Of a stretch of DNA of 64,000 nucleotides, positions 43,493 through 52,208 are shown in pieces. The number at the start of each line of letters is the position of its first letter. Within the stretch, counting starts at the first letter, position 1. The stretch is from NCBI GenBank assembly GCA_041940525.1, contig JBGTSB010000003.1, forward strand, positions 55,320 through 119,319. Reading direction: 5' to 3'. The DNA is from JAKAXS01 sp041940525. GTDB taxonomy: Bacteria > Pseudomonadota > Alphaproteobacteria > Rhizobiales > Hyphomicrobiaceae. The notes beneath the pieces are model-generated. The model was not told where the DNA came from. It searched no databases and worked only from the letters and a program-made list of their open reading frames with translations. Position numbers and translations under genes: made by a program.

Positions 43493-44902
43493 ATGAAATT
43501 CACTACCTTTGATGACTTCCGTTCCGCTGGACACGCCAGCAGCACCCTGAGGCTGAACACGATAGTCCGCTTGCGCTGGCTCGCGGTCGTCGGCCAGGTT
43601 CTCGCCATCGGTGCGGTGTCGCTCGTCATGAAGTTCGCCTTGCCGATCGGTCTCTGCCTGGCGCTGATCGCCGCTTCGGCTTGGCTCAATGTCTTCCTAT
43701 CGATCCGCTATCCGGCGCGTTATAGGCTGTCTGTGCGCTTGGCCACTGCCTTGCTGGGGTATGACATTCTTCAGCTTGCCGGCCTGCTCTATTTAACTGG
43801 CGGCATCGAAAACCCATTCACTATGTTGATCGTGGCGCCTGTCACCGTGTCAGCGGCAACGCTGCCGCCACGCAACACGCTGATGCTTGGGCTCGCGGCG
43901 GTCTTCGCGACAGTCCTAATCACAATCGATGCTTGGCCATTGCCCTGGTTCGCCGGACAAACGCTGGAGCAACCACTGTTCTATCGGCTCGGCGTGTTGG
44001 CGGCCGTGATCATCTCAATGCTCTTCATCGCGCTCTATGCCTGGCGCATGGCCAACGAAAGCCGCCAGATGTCCGCGGCCCTCGCCGCCACCGAGATGGT
44101 GCTGGCGCGCGAGCAAAAACTTCATGCCCTTGATGGTCTGGCCGCCGCGGCCGCGCACGAGCTCGGAACACCGCTCTCCACCATTGCTCTCGTTGCCGCC
44201 GAACTCCAACGGCAGGTGCCGAACGATAACCCGGTGCTACTGGAAGACGCGCAGCTGTTGCGGTCTCAGGCCCTCCGATGCCGCGAAATCCTACAAAAGC
44301 TGACACGCCAGCCTGCCGAGCAAGACCCGCTTCACTCCAGTATGGCGGTACGCGAGCTCTTCGATGAAGCCGCCGCACCCTACCACAATGCCCGCGTGCC
44401 TATCGTCGTCGCCGCCCGCACGTCCGAGCCGGAGGGGTCGCCCGCCGCGCTGGAACCGAAGGGGACTCGCCAGCCTGGCGTCATCTATGGACTGGGCAAT
44501 TTCATCGAGAACGCGATCGACTTCGCCGAGACACGCGTTGACCTGCTGGCGGAGTGGAACGCGGCAACAGTCGTCCTCACCATCAGCGATGATGGGCAGG
44601 GCTTCAAGCCTGAAATCATTGACAATCTTGGCGAACCCTACGTCACGAGCCGGCCGGCTCAGTCACGCAAGAAGTATGGTAAAATTTCAGGCCTAGGCCT
44701 CGGTTTCTTCATTGCCAAGACGCTCTTGGAGCGCTCTGGAGCGCGTGTCGAACTTCAAAACAAGCCTCACCCCGGGCACGGCGCGATCGTGCGCGTGACG
44801 TGGCCCAGAAGCGTGTTTTCCACTCAGTCATCTGAACAATTGCCTGCGCCCCAAATTGAAGACAAGGAGCAGCTGCAAGTATTCGCCCCCGATCTGCGGT
44901 AA
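43493..44902 (+). CDS. regB: Redox-sensing histidine kinase RegB/PrrB/ActS
   Basis: 469 residues. Six membrane segments in the first about 180 residues include the ubiquinone-binding GGIENPF loop. The phosphoacceptor His222 is in AAAHELGTPLSTI, the redox-active Cys263 in ALRCREIL, and the HATPase motifs NFIENAIDFA and GLGLGFFIAKTLLERSG follow. Under reducing conditions it phosphorylates RegA. Both sensory elements known in the family are intact. ATG at 43493 is chosen by family length; the frame is open 23 codons earlier. Confidence 0.93.
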   Translation: MKFTTFDDFRSAGHASSTLRLNTIVRLRWLAVVGQVLAIGAVSLVMKFALPIGLCLALIAASAWLNVFLSIRYPARYRLSVRLATALLGYDILQLAGLLYLTGGIENPFTMLIVAPVTVSAATLPPRNTLMLGLAAVFATVLITIDAWPLPWFAGQTLEQPLFYRLGVLAAVIISMLFIALYAWRMANESRQMSAALAATEMVLAREQKLHALDGLAAAAAHELGTPLSTIALVAAELQRQVPNDNPVLLEDAQLLRSQALRCREILQKLTRQPAEQDPLHSSMAVRELFDEAAAPYHNARVPIVVAARTSEPEGSPAALEPKGTRQPGVIYGLGNFIENAIDFAETRVDLLAEWNAATVVLTISDDGQGFKPEIIDNLGEPYVTSRPAQSRKKYGKISGLGLGFFIAKTLLERSGARVELQNKPHPGHGAIVRVTWPRSVFSTQSSEQLPAPQIEDKEQLQVFAPDLR

Positions 44903-44983
44903 CCAGCAAATCGTGTTTTGCGATAACAAGGGCTTGGCGAAATGCTCCGTAAAGATATACTCGGGGCGTCGGGAGGAATAAAC

Positions 44984-45547
44984 GTGAACGAAGACCTATC
45001 ATTTAAGCCAGATGAACTGCCAGAAGACCGCTCCCTCATCATCGTAGATGACGACAAGCCGTTCCTGCAGCGTTTGGCTCGAGCCATGGAAATTCGTGGA
45101 TTTGAGGTTCGCAGCGCCCACTCCATTACTGAGGGCGTGGACCTTATCCGTGCGAAAGCTCCCGCGTTTGCCGTCGTCGACATGCGCCTGGAAGACGGCA
45201 ACGGCCTCGACGTGATCGCCGAGCTCACGAAGCTTCGGCCAGAGTCGCGCATCATTGTCTTGACGGGTTACGGCAACATCGCCACGGCGGTGTCCGCAGT
45301 GAAGCTCGGCGCGGTCGATTACTTGGCCAAACCTGCTGATGCCGATGAGGTGACTGACGCATTGCTGGCTCCGGCCAACACCAAAGCGCCGCCACCTGAA
45401 AACCCCATGTCCGCGGACCGGGTTCGCTGGGAGCACATCCAGCGCGTTTATGAGCTGTGCAATCGCAATGTCTCTGAGACAGCGCGCCGCCTCAACATGC
45501 ACCGCCGGACGCTTCAGCGCATTCTAGCAAAACGCGCGCCGAAATAA
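44984..45547 (+). CDS. regA: Redox response regulator RegA/PrrA/ActR
   Basis: 187 residues from GTG, which has a strong GGGAGGA site ahead. The receiver has DDD at 22-24, phosphoacceptor Asp66 and Lys in LAKPADADEV. The linker keeps the conserved PPPENP prolines. The C-terminal Fis-type helix-turn-helix (NVSETARRLNMHRRTLQRILAKRAPK) binds DNA. It regulates respiration, nitrogen or carbon genes with oxygen supply. It lies 81 bases downstream of regB. Confidence 0.93.
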   Translation: MNEDLSFKPDELPEDRSLIIVDDDKPFLQRLARAMEIRGFEVRSAHSITEGVDLIRAKAPAFAVVDMRLEDGNGLDVIAELTKLRPESRIIVLTGYGNIATAVSAVKLGAVDYLAKPADADEVTDALLAPANTKAPPPENPMSADRVRWEHIQRVYELCNRNVSETARRLNMHRRTLQRILAKRAPK

Positions 45548-45589
45548 TTCAGCGCGCGTTCCGCAAACTCAGAAGAATTTCCCTGACGC

Positions 45590-45871
45590 TTATGGCGTGG
45601 TTGCCGGCGTCTCTGGCTCGGTTGTCGTTTCTGGTGCTGCCGGTGCTTCCGGCTCTGCCGGCGTTTCAGGAGCGGCTGGAGCTTCAGGTGCAGGCGTAGC
45701 TTCTTCTGCAGGTGCCGCCTCTGGCTCGGCGGCCGGTTCCGGAGCCGTCTCAGTCGCTGTCGGCGTGGTGTCAGCCGTATCCGGGGTCACCGTCGTCGAT
45801 GGGCTGAGCATGAAGTAAGCAAGTATTAGCACGAGTGCCAACACCGCCAGCAATATCATTCTATTGTTCAT
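45590..45871 (-). CDS. Small Pro/Ala/Glu-rich membrane-anchored protein
   Basis: 93 residues. An N-terminal membrane segment (about 3-23) is followed by about 70 residues of only Pro, Ala, Glu and Thr, in imperfect repeats (EAPAAPET occurs twice). Probably an extended periplasmic stalk or an acidic surface protein; repeats can change length by slippage. Strand choice rests on the good signal-anchor and an AGGAGG-like site (aaggtgaaggaggacttct ahead of ATG). Convergent with regA. Confidence 0.6.
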   Translation of the reverse strand: MNNRMILLAVLALVLILAYFMLSPSTTVTPDTADTTPTATETAPEPAAEPEAAPAEEATPAPEAPAAPETPAEPEAPAAPETTTEPETPATTP

Positions 45872-45970
45872 AGAAGTCCTCCTTCACCTTTTGCTTCTCT
45901 CTGCAATCGGCGCAAGAGCAACACACTTCACGCCGGTGGGGCATCAAACTTCCATGCAATAACGGTGATG

Positions 45971-46486
45971 TCACGCCCCTTCTTTCAGCAATGTTGAAAG
46001 GCCGGGATCAATCGCTAGGCTGAGACGCAGCGCTGCTGCACGTGCGAACCGCATCGTAACGGCCTTCCGCCGCGAGCCAGACATCTTAATTTCCGGTGAG
46101 TCCCGAATGACTTCCGCGCCATAACGATCAGCGAATATCAGCCCGCAGTCTTCGGGCAGAACGTCCGCAGGAAAGTCGGGCTTCACTGCGAAATAGAGCC
46201 GGTCGCAATACTCCAGATATTCATGCCATTTATGATCGGCCCTGAAGTCTTCTAGCGATGACTTGATCTCAACCATGGAAATTTCGCCGCGCTGCCCCAG
46301 GGCGACAACGTCTGCGCGCCGTCCGTTGGCAAGGCTGAGTTCGCAAACGCACGAAAATCCCAAGCCAATGAAAAGACGCTGGACGCCGCGGCAAATATCG
46401 AGGGCAGCCTGCGATTGCCGCAGATCTGGCTTGATCGTCAGCCCCGCGCCTGCTGGCTCCGGGTTTGCCTGGATTTCTTCTGTCAT
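45971..46486 (-). CDS. mmcB: DNA repair putative endonuclease MmcB
   Basis: 171 residues. A PD-(D/E)XK-like core is visible: Asp59 in GRRADVVAL and Glu73-x-Lys75 in MVEIKSSLEDF, followed by DHKWHEYLEYCDRLYFAV, the MmcB/DUF1052 signature. In Caulobacter MmcB is tied to the imuB/dnaE2 mutagenesis response. ATG at 46486 is chosen; the 157 codons upstream in the frame overlap the divergent Lon-like gene and are not coding. Confidence 0.87.
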   Translation of the reverse strand: MTEEIQANPEPAGAGLTIKPDLRQSQAALDICRGVQRLFIGLGFSCVCELSLANGRRADVVALGQRGEISMVEIKSSLEDFRADHKWHEYLEYCDRLYFAVKPDFPADVLPEDCGLIFADRYGAEVIRDSPEIKMSGSRRKAVTMRFARAAALRLSLAIDPGLSTLLKEGA

Positions 46487-46630
46487 ATCCGCACAGAATT
46501 CCGTGGGAAAGGGCTCATGGTCAAGCCAAGGGCGCAATGCTGTGCCTTTGTGCCGTACTTGCGCCGCCTTTTGGCGGTTGCACATCTGCGCTAAACCAGC
46601 TGAGACACGAACGAAACACGTAGGGTTTTG

Positions 46631-48916
46631 ATGTTTTTCAAGCGCGCAAAGAGGCCTTCGGAAGCAACGGTCCCGGCAGAGGTGGCGCCCAAGGCCGCCG
46701 CCAGCAAGCCAGCCAGATCCGAGACATCCAAGATCGCCCCACTCGATCCGGAAACCCTGCGCCGCCCGGCGGTCGCGGCCAAGCTGGGTTTCAAGACATC
46801 CGAGGAGATTGCTTCCGGCCCGCTTGAGCCATTCGACGCCAAGAAGGTCTGGGACGCGCTGCGCTATGCGATCGCGACTCCCGCCGGCAAGCCCGGCGCG
46901 AATTTGGCGGTTAGCGCGCCTCCCGGCTGTCCGGCGCTTGAAGCGGTCAAGGCACATTTGGAAGGTCTGCCCAAGGCAATCGATACCGGCGCCTCCGATT
47001 GGATCATCGTCAGCATGGACAATGCCGACGATGAAAAAGCCATCTCGGTCCCAGCCGGCCAGGGCAAGCGCCTACAGGCAGGCATCGATGCCGTAGTCGA
47101 AAACCTGCGCGCCACGCTTCCCTATCTCTTGGCGTCCGAAGACCTGGCCATTCGCCGCGACACCATCCAGTCCGGCTTCGCCGCTGTGCGCGATGATGCC
47201 TTCGGCCGCCTGCGCGCCATGGCTCAGACGCAGAACGTCGCCGTGCTCTCCACGCCCATGGGTTTCGCCGTCGCTCCGATGCACGAAGGCAAGGTCGTCA
47301 AGCCGGAAGTCTTGGCCCGCCTGCCTCAGGCTATGCGCGATGAGGTGCGCCGCAAGGTTGAGAGTGTCGAGAACGAATTGCAGACCTTACTGGCTGACGT
47401 TCCCTCGGAAGCCTCAAGCCAGGTCAAGGAGCTGACGGAAGTTACGTCGGACTATGTCCGGCCCGCGGTATCGGAAGCATTCGAGGGCCTTTTGAAAGAG
47501 TTCTCTGATATCGGCCCGGCCAAGGAATTTCTCGACTTCGTTCAAAGCGACATTCTACAGCGCGCATGCCGCGAGGGCGCCCGCTTGCGGCTTCCCAGCT
47601 ACTGCCGACACGCGGTGCCGGGTGGCGGTAAATCACTCGCTTCGATTACGGGCACACCAAGTGTCCGGCAAGTGGTGGAAACCATCATCTCTGCCGGCTC
47701 CGGTGCCGTGATGGTTGACCAGAACGCCCTGGCCAGACAGCCAGGCGTCGCGGAGGTCGTGCAATCCGCGCTGTCGACACAAACTGTGCGACTGCCGGAT
47801 CTGCCGGAACAGGCGTTGCCGGTCTCATCTAAGATCATCATCGTGACGAGTGGCGAAAGTCCATCGCATGAACACACGGCACTCGCACGTGCCGGCTTCG
47901 CCGCCAGCGTTGCCCGCAACGAAGATAGCGAAAAGACGCTCGCTCGGATGATTGCTGCTGCAGCAAGCCAGCGCGGGTTGTTGCCACTGGAGGCCGCTGC
48001 TGTAGCCGAGTTGATCAATCAGTCGGCCCGCGCGGCCGGGCGGCCAGACCGGCTATCGGGTGATCTATCCGTCGCACTCGATTTGGCAGCGGTGGCCAAC
48101 CGCACCGCCACGTTGGCAGACCGCAAAGCGATCTCTCTGGGCGACATCAACACCGCGCTTTCTGAACGCACGGCAGTAACGCACGTGGCACCACTATTCG
48201 CATCGGAATCATCCGGTGCCGCTGGCCGTGTTGTTGCTATCGGCATGGCCGAAGAGCCGGTCGAGGTTTGGGCAACGGTCCGAGCTGGTTATGGCCGCAC
48301 TGGCGCGATTGCCTGCGCCACAACAAACGGTCCTTCGGAGGCACGGTCCGCGCACTTGTGGAGCGCTCTAGCCAGACGCTTCGTGCCCTCATCGGACATG
48401 TCACTTTCCGCTGCCATCGTGCACGAACCGCCAGTGGTGTTGGAAGACGCTGGCCGCGTTGCGGCGGCGGAAGTGTTCGCGCTGTTCGTTGCACTGGCGG
48501 ACAAGCCCGTCGAAGGATCGCACGCAGTGGCGGGCTGGGTGTCACCCTCAGGCGCTCTTCTAGCCTGCGCAGACGTCAATACCGCCATTGAGACAGCATT
48601 TGACCATCACGGCGGAGGCAATGCCTCGAACGCATTGAAGGTTGTCATTCCTCGCGCGAACGAGCCGGACCTGATGCTGCGCGAAGACGTTGTCGAAGCA
48701 GCGCGCAAAGACAAGATTCAGATCTTTACCGCCGCCAATATCGAAGACGGGATCGCGGCACTCACTGGACAAAAAACTGGCGCGCGCGGCGACGAGCCAA
48801 GCTCAGGTAGCCTCTACGCCGCGATTGAAGATCGCCTGTCCCAGTTCGCGCAAGGAAAAGTATCCGGCAGCGCACCTGCCACGCGGACGATTGCGACCAA
48901 GGCGATAGCCTCATGA
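46631..48916 (+). CDS. LonB/AAA_32-family pseudoprotease, catalytic residues lost
   Basis: 761 residues. The layout matches the LonB-type Lon relative (AAA_32 plus Lon C-terminal domain) throughout: an N-terminal PETLRRPAVAAKLGF, a degenerate nucleotide loop, a coiled insert of about 150 residues, a Walker-B-like GAVMVDQNALARQP, and a C-terminal domain ending NEPDLMLREDVVEAARKDKIQIF. Aligned without gaps, Walker A GPPGxGR/KT becomes APPGCPAL (96-103). The catalytic Ser of GDSAS becomes Arg609 (DNA 48455-48457). The catalytic Lys of VNEKIE becomes Ala652. So neither ATPase nor peptidase activity is expected. It overlaps the USP-like gene by ATGA and is divergent from mmcB. Role unknown; a scaffold or substrate-holding role is inference. 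Confidence 0.8.
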   Translation: MFFKRAKRPSEATVPAEVAPKAAASKPARSETSKIAPLDPETLRRPAVAAKLGFKTSEEIASGPLEPFDAKKVWDALRYAIATPAGKPGANLAVSAPPGCPALEAVKAHLEGLPKAIDTGASDWIIVSMDNADDEKAISVPAGQGKRLQAGIDAVVENLRATLPYLLASEDLAIRRDTIQSGFAAVRDDAFGRLRAMAQTQNVAVLSTPMGFAVAPMHEGKVVKPEVLARLPQAMRDEVRRKVESVENELQTLLADVPSEASSQVKELTEVTSDYVRPAVSEAFEGLLKEFSDIGPAKEFLDFVQSDILQRACREGARLRLPSYCRHAVPGGGKSLASITGTPSVRQVVETIISAGSGAVMVDQNALARQPGVAEVVQSALSTQTVRLPDLPEQALPVSSKIIIVTSGESPSHEHTALARAGFAASVARNEDSEKTLARMIAAAASQRGLLPLEAAAVAELINQSARAAGRPDRLSGDLSVALDLAAVANRTATLADRKAISLGDINTALSERTAVTHVAPLFASESSGAAGRVVAIGMAEEPVEVWATVRAGYGRTGAIACATTNGPSEARSAHLWSALARRFVPSSDMSLSAAIVHEPPVVLEDAGRVAAAEVFALFVALADKPVEGSHAVAGWVSPSGALLACADVNTAIETAFDHHGGGNASNALKVVIPRANEPDLMLREDVVEAARKDKIQIFTAANIEDGIAALTGQKTGARGDEPSSGSLYAAIEDRLSQFAQGKVSGSAPATRTIATKAIAS

Positions 48917-49773
48917 TCGCGCACGTCGCTGAGGCCGGCGAGGGAAGCGGCCGCGTCGTTCTGCAAATGGGCCCGCAACTGTCTGACGTCGCTGTTCAAG
49001 CGGCAATGCAGGTGGCACGCAGTTTCCGCTCCGAAGTCGAAGGCTTCTATACAGACGGCGACATGCTGATCGACTTGGCGGCTTTCTCATTCGCACGCGA
49101 AATCTCTATCGGCGGCGCGATCAAGGGGCCGCTCGATACGACCGCGCTGCTGCGGCGCCAGCACCGCGCCGCCGCTGCAATCGCGCGCCGCGCCGCCGCC
49201 GTGGCTCATGCGGCGGGCGTGCCATTCAAGTCCAATGTTCGCCAGCAGGATTCAGCCGCGGTTCTCGCCGAAGCCTGCGCGCAGAACGGTCCATGGAACA
49301 TGGTCGCGCTGGGTGAGCCATTCTATGCGCACGACGCGGTGAAGCTGCGCGAGATGTTCGCCAGCGTTTGGGGCACCACGGGGTTCGTGGTGACCGGACC
49401 GAAGGCACGGTCCATCTCCGGCCCGGTTGTTGCCGTGATAGAGGACGCCGAGCGGTTCGCCCCTATGCTGCGCACCGCCGACCATTTGGCGAAGGCGATC
49501 GGAACATCGACGCGGGTCGTCCTGGTTGCACAAGGTGCCGACCAGGTCGTCGAGTTGGAGTCGCACGCGCGCATCATCTTGAAGGACGAAGGCTACGCCA
49601 ATTTGCCGATGGTAACGGTCTCGCACGGCGGCGCACCCGCAATCGGCAAGGCGCTGAGAGCCGCACACGCAGGCTTCGTCGTTGCCCACTACGATGGCCT
49701 CGCAGTACCCTCGGAGGGAGATGAGACCTTGCTGGGCGAGAACCTGGAAGGCCCACTGCTTCTGGTGCGCTGA
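48913..49773 (+). CDS. USP-like protein coupled to the Lon pseudoprotease
   Basis: 286 residues. Start overlaps the Lon-like stop by ATGA, so translation is coupled. Residues about 10-150 and 160-286 each look like an alpha/beta universal-stress-protein fold (GRVVLQMGPQLSDVAVQAAMQVARSFRSEVEGFY at the start). An ATP-binding G-2X-G-9X-G motif is not evident. No membrane segment. I do not recognise a named family. Its function is probably linked with the pseudoprotease before it. Confidence 0.65.
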   Translation: MIAHVAEAGEGSGRVVLQMGPQLSDVAVQAAMQVARSFRSEVEGFYTDGDMLIDLAAFSFAREISIGGAIKGPLDTTALLRRQHRAAAAIARRAAAVAHAAGVPFKSNVRQQDSAAVLAEACAQNGPWNMVALGEPFYAHDAVKLREMFASVWGTTGFVVTGPKARSISGPVVAVIEDAERFAPMLRTADHLAKAIGTSTRVVLVAQGADQVVELESHARIILKDEGYANLPMVTVSHGGAPAIGKALRAAHAGFVVAHYDGLAVPSEGDETLLGENLEGPLLLVR

Positions 49774-49810
49774 TAGTCGCGCCAGCAATGATCTAAGGCG
49801 TCGTGCGTGA

Positions 49811-50695
49811 ATGCCAGAGCTTCCTGAAGTCGAAACAATAAGACGTGGCCTAGAGCCACACCTGGTCGGCCAGACGATTTCGCGTGTGGATCAGCGCAGG
49901 CCCGACCTCCGCTTCCCGTTTCCCGAAAACTTCGCCGCGCGTCTCGAAGGCCAAACAGTCCAATCGTTGAGCCGCCGCTCCAAGTACCTGCTTCTGCGCA
50001 CGAGCAGGCCAGAGACGCTGCTGATTCATCTAGGCATGACCGGCCGCTTCTCAATCCGCAAACCACACGATGACAAAACTATCCCAGGCGTGTTTGTTCA
50101 CGAAGCCGGCGGCATTGCAAAGCACGACCATGTCGTGTTTTCGCTCAAAGGTAACACCACGATCACGTACAACGACGTGCGCCGCTTCGGCTTCATGGTC
50201 ATCGTACCCGACGGTGAAATCGAAACGCATCCGCTGCTAGCCAACCTCGGTGTCGAGCCCCTCGGCAACGCCTTCAACGCAGCCTACATCGCAAAGCGCG
50301 CGCAAACAAAGTCCGTTGATCTTAAAACCTTCCTGATGGACCAGCGTGTCATCGCCGGGCTGGGCAACATCTACGTGTGCGAAGCGCTCTACCGTGCGGG
50401 CCTAAGCCCGGCACGTCCGGCAGCGACACTTGCCACAAAACGCGGCACGCCGACGCAACGCTGCGAACGCCTGGCTGCCGCCATTACTGACGTGTTGCGC
50501 GACGCCCTCGCGGCTGGTGGCTCCACCTTGCGAGACTATCGCCAGGCCGGCGGCGAGCAGGGCTATTTCCAACACACGTTCTTTGTTTATGGCCGCACAG
50601 GCGAGGCATGCCGCCGCCCCGGCTGCAAAGGAAGCGTCCAGCGCGCCGTCACCGCCGGACGATCAACGTTCTTCTGCAAATCCTGCCAAAGATAA
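49811..50695 (+). CDS. mutM: Formamidopyrimidine-DNA glycosylase (Fpg)
   Basis: 294 residues. The N-terminal MPELPEVET supplies catalytic Pro2 and Glu3. The H2TH region QRVIAGLGNIYVCEALYRAGLSP is present, and the C-terminal zinc finger has four Cys (CRRPGC...CKSC). It removes 8-oxoguanine and ring-opened purines. The start is unambiguous because Pro2 must be the exposed N-terminus. Independent of its neighbours by spacing (37 bases after the USP-like gene). Confidence 0.96.
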   Translation: MPELPEVETIRRGLEPHLVGQTISRVDQRRPDLRFPFPENFAARLEGQTVQSLSRRSKYLLLRTSRPETLLIHLGMTGRFSIRKPHDDKTIPGVFVHEAGGIAKHDHVVFSLKGNTTITYNDVRRFGFMVIVPDGEIETHPLLANLGVEPLGNAFNAAYIAKRAQTKSVDLKTFLMDQRVIAGLGNIYVCEALYRAGLSPARPAATLATKRGTPTQRCERLAAAITDVLRDALAAGGSTLRDYRQAGGEQGYFQHTFFVYGRTGEACRRPGCKGSVQRAVTAGRSTFFCKSCQR

Positions 50696-50710
50696 GCATG
50701 CCAGCTGGTC

Positions 50711-51574
50711 TCACCAGCGCATCGCCTCGGACGGTGCCGCAAGGCGCTGAAACGTAAGCCCGTTGAAGTCTGCAACTAACTCTGCCTCTTCCAGGAAGCG
50801 GCTGGGCTCGATCGCTTTCCAGCCGTGCAGCCGGTAGATCCGCCCATCACACGAAAACAAGAGCTGCCTGGCCGAGAGCTCGTGCATCCAGTCGAGCCAC
50901 TGAACCCCGCGTTCGCGCAGGCCTTCCCAGTAGGGGCCCTGTCGAAGATCCACGCCAAGTGAAGGATAGGCTGCCGATGGCCGGAGTTTCTTGAACACGG
51001 CCGGTAGAAGGCCATGCGCTGAGTGAAAGTGATAGCGGACGGGAATAGGCACGCGCTCAATCGGCGCCATGCGATCTTCAGGTTCGCCAATGTAGGCACC
51101 CGTGTCCGACGAAAAGAAGCCGCCGCCCGTCCAGGTGCCGAACGCCGGCCAGACCGCAAGCGCCGTGAAGAACGGTGGTGTCGAAATCGCGGTCCAAGTG
51201 TCGTGGTACTCCGTGTGATGTCTTGGCGGCATCCTCTGGCGCACGTAGCGCGGTACCTTCCGGCCCTTACGCTGGCGCGGAAGTTCAGTCATCACAAGCG
51301 GATCAAACGGCGGCGGATCCGGCCGGTGAGGCGCGTGATATTGGGCGGCGAAGTAGAGCAGCTTCTTGCCGTTCGGTGAGAGATCGCACAGAGAGATCGA
51401 GCCCTTCATCCACTGCCCGTGGACGAACGTGTCTTTTCTCAAGTCCCAGGTGATGAGATGCCAGTGCCGCTTCGGCCCACGGCGCAAGATGACCGCGGTC
51501 GGCGCGTTAGAAGCAAACAGAACGCTCAGCCTTGTGCGGTATTGTTTCGTGGCTGGTTCGGTTCGGTCCGTCAC
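50711..51574 (-). CDS. Conserved hypothetical protein
   Basis: 287 residues, hydrophilic, rich in aromatic residues and Pro. Segments such as LSPNGKKLLYFAAQYH and LLFSCDGRIYRLHGW suggest beta-propeller-like strands. There is no signal peptide. I recognise no family. It is convergent with mutM (15 bases) and follows the two membrane-protein genes on its own strand. Confidence 0.65.
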   Translation of the reverse strand: MTDRTEPATKQYRTRLSVLFASNAPTAVILRRGPKRHWHLITWDLRKDTFVHGQWMKGSISLCDLSPNGKKLLYFAAQYHAPHRPDPPPFDPLVMTELPRQRKGRKVPRYVRQRMPPRHHTEYHDTWTAISTPPFFTALAVWPAFGTWTGGGFFSSDTGAYIGEPEDRMAPIERVPIPVRYHFHSAHGLLPAVFKKLRPSAAYPSLGVDLRQGPYWEGLRERGVQWLDWMHELSARQLLFSCDGRIYRLHGWKAIEPSRFLEEAELVADFNGLTFQRLAAPSEAMRW

Positions 51575-51595
51575 GGCGATTGATCCGCAAGCTTG

Positions 51596-52186
51596 TTAAG
51601 CCTTCAGCTTGGCATTTGTGACAGCGGAAAATGCGCAAAGCGCGGCAATCGAAACGCCGCCTGCGAGAAACACCAGGTTGGCGGCCCAGTCCGGCCGGTC
51701 GGCCCAAAGTTTGCCGCTAGCGAGAAAAACAACCGTCGCAGTAGCGGCCGCGCCCCCGTGGACGAGGTTCAAGATCTTGGAACGCGATACCCACTCAGCG
51801 CTCGCCAGCCGCCCACCGGGGCGGGACTCGCGATGCCACCAGATAAACAATGCCGCGAAGGCTGCCATGCCGATCGCATACTGCAACCCATGCTGCCAGT
51901 AGAGATCCGTGAGTTTGTACATCACGAACATCGACAACCCGCCCCAGGCATAGATGATCGCCGCAAGCAGCGCATTTGTCCGAATGGCCGCCAATGGCTC
52001 GCCGTCACGTTGGGCTTTCCAAAAGCTACGATTCACTAGGAACGACGTAACGACGGCGAAAGCGGCAAACGCTGCCGCGCTCCACACGGTCCCGGGATAG
52101 TTCTGGCCGCTCACGCCGAACCACATAAGCGCCGCGCTGGCCAACGCGGCTGTCACTAGCGGACCGGTGAGAAGAGCCGGTGTCAT
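51596..52186 (-). CDS. Hypothetical six-helix membrane protein, tandem copy B
   Basis: 196 residues with about six membrane segments. WGGLSMFVMYKLTDLYWQHG and DWAANLVFLAGGVSIAAL match the next gene upstream, so the two are paralogues. ATG at 52186 is 22 bases after that gene's stop; the longer open frame above it is read-through. No family recognised. Likely an inner-membrane protein of unknown role. Confidence 0.68.
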   Translation of the reverse strand: MTPALLTGPLVTAALASAALMWFGVSGQNYPGTVWSAAAFAAFAVVTSFLVNRSFWKAQRDGEPLAAIRTNALLAAIIYAWGGLSMFVMYKLTDLYWQHGLQYAIGMAAFAALFIWWHRESRPGGRLASAEWVSRSKILNLVHGGAAATATVVFLASGKLWADRPDWAANLVFLAGGVSIAALCAFSAVTNAKLKA

Positions 52187-52208
52187 GCCAGCCACACGAA
52201 CAAGCGCA

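Noticed and set aside
46487..46957. N-terminal extension of MmcB by 157 codons
   Set aside because: It would lie under the divergent Lon-like gene and its start, and the residues are Arg/Cys/Leu-rich antisense-type sequence.
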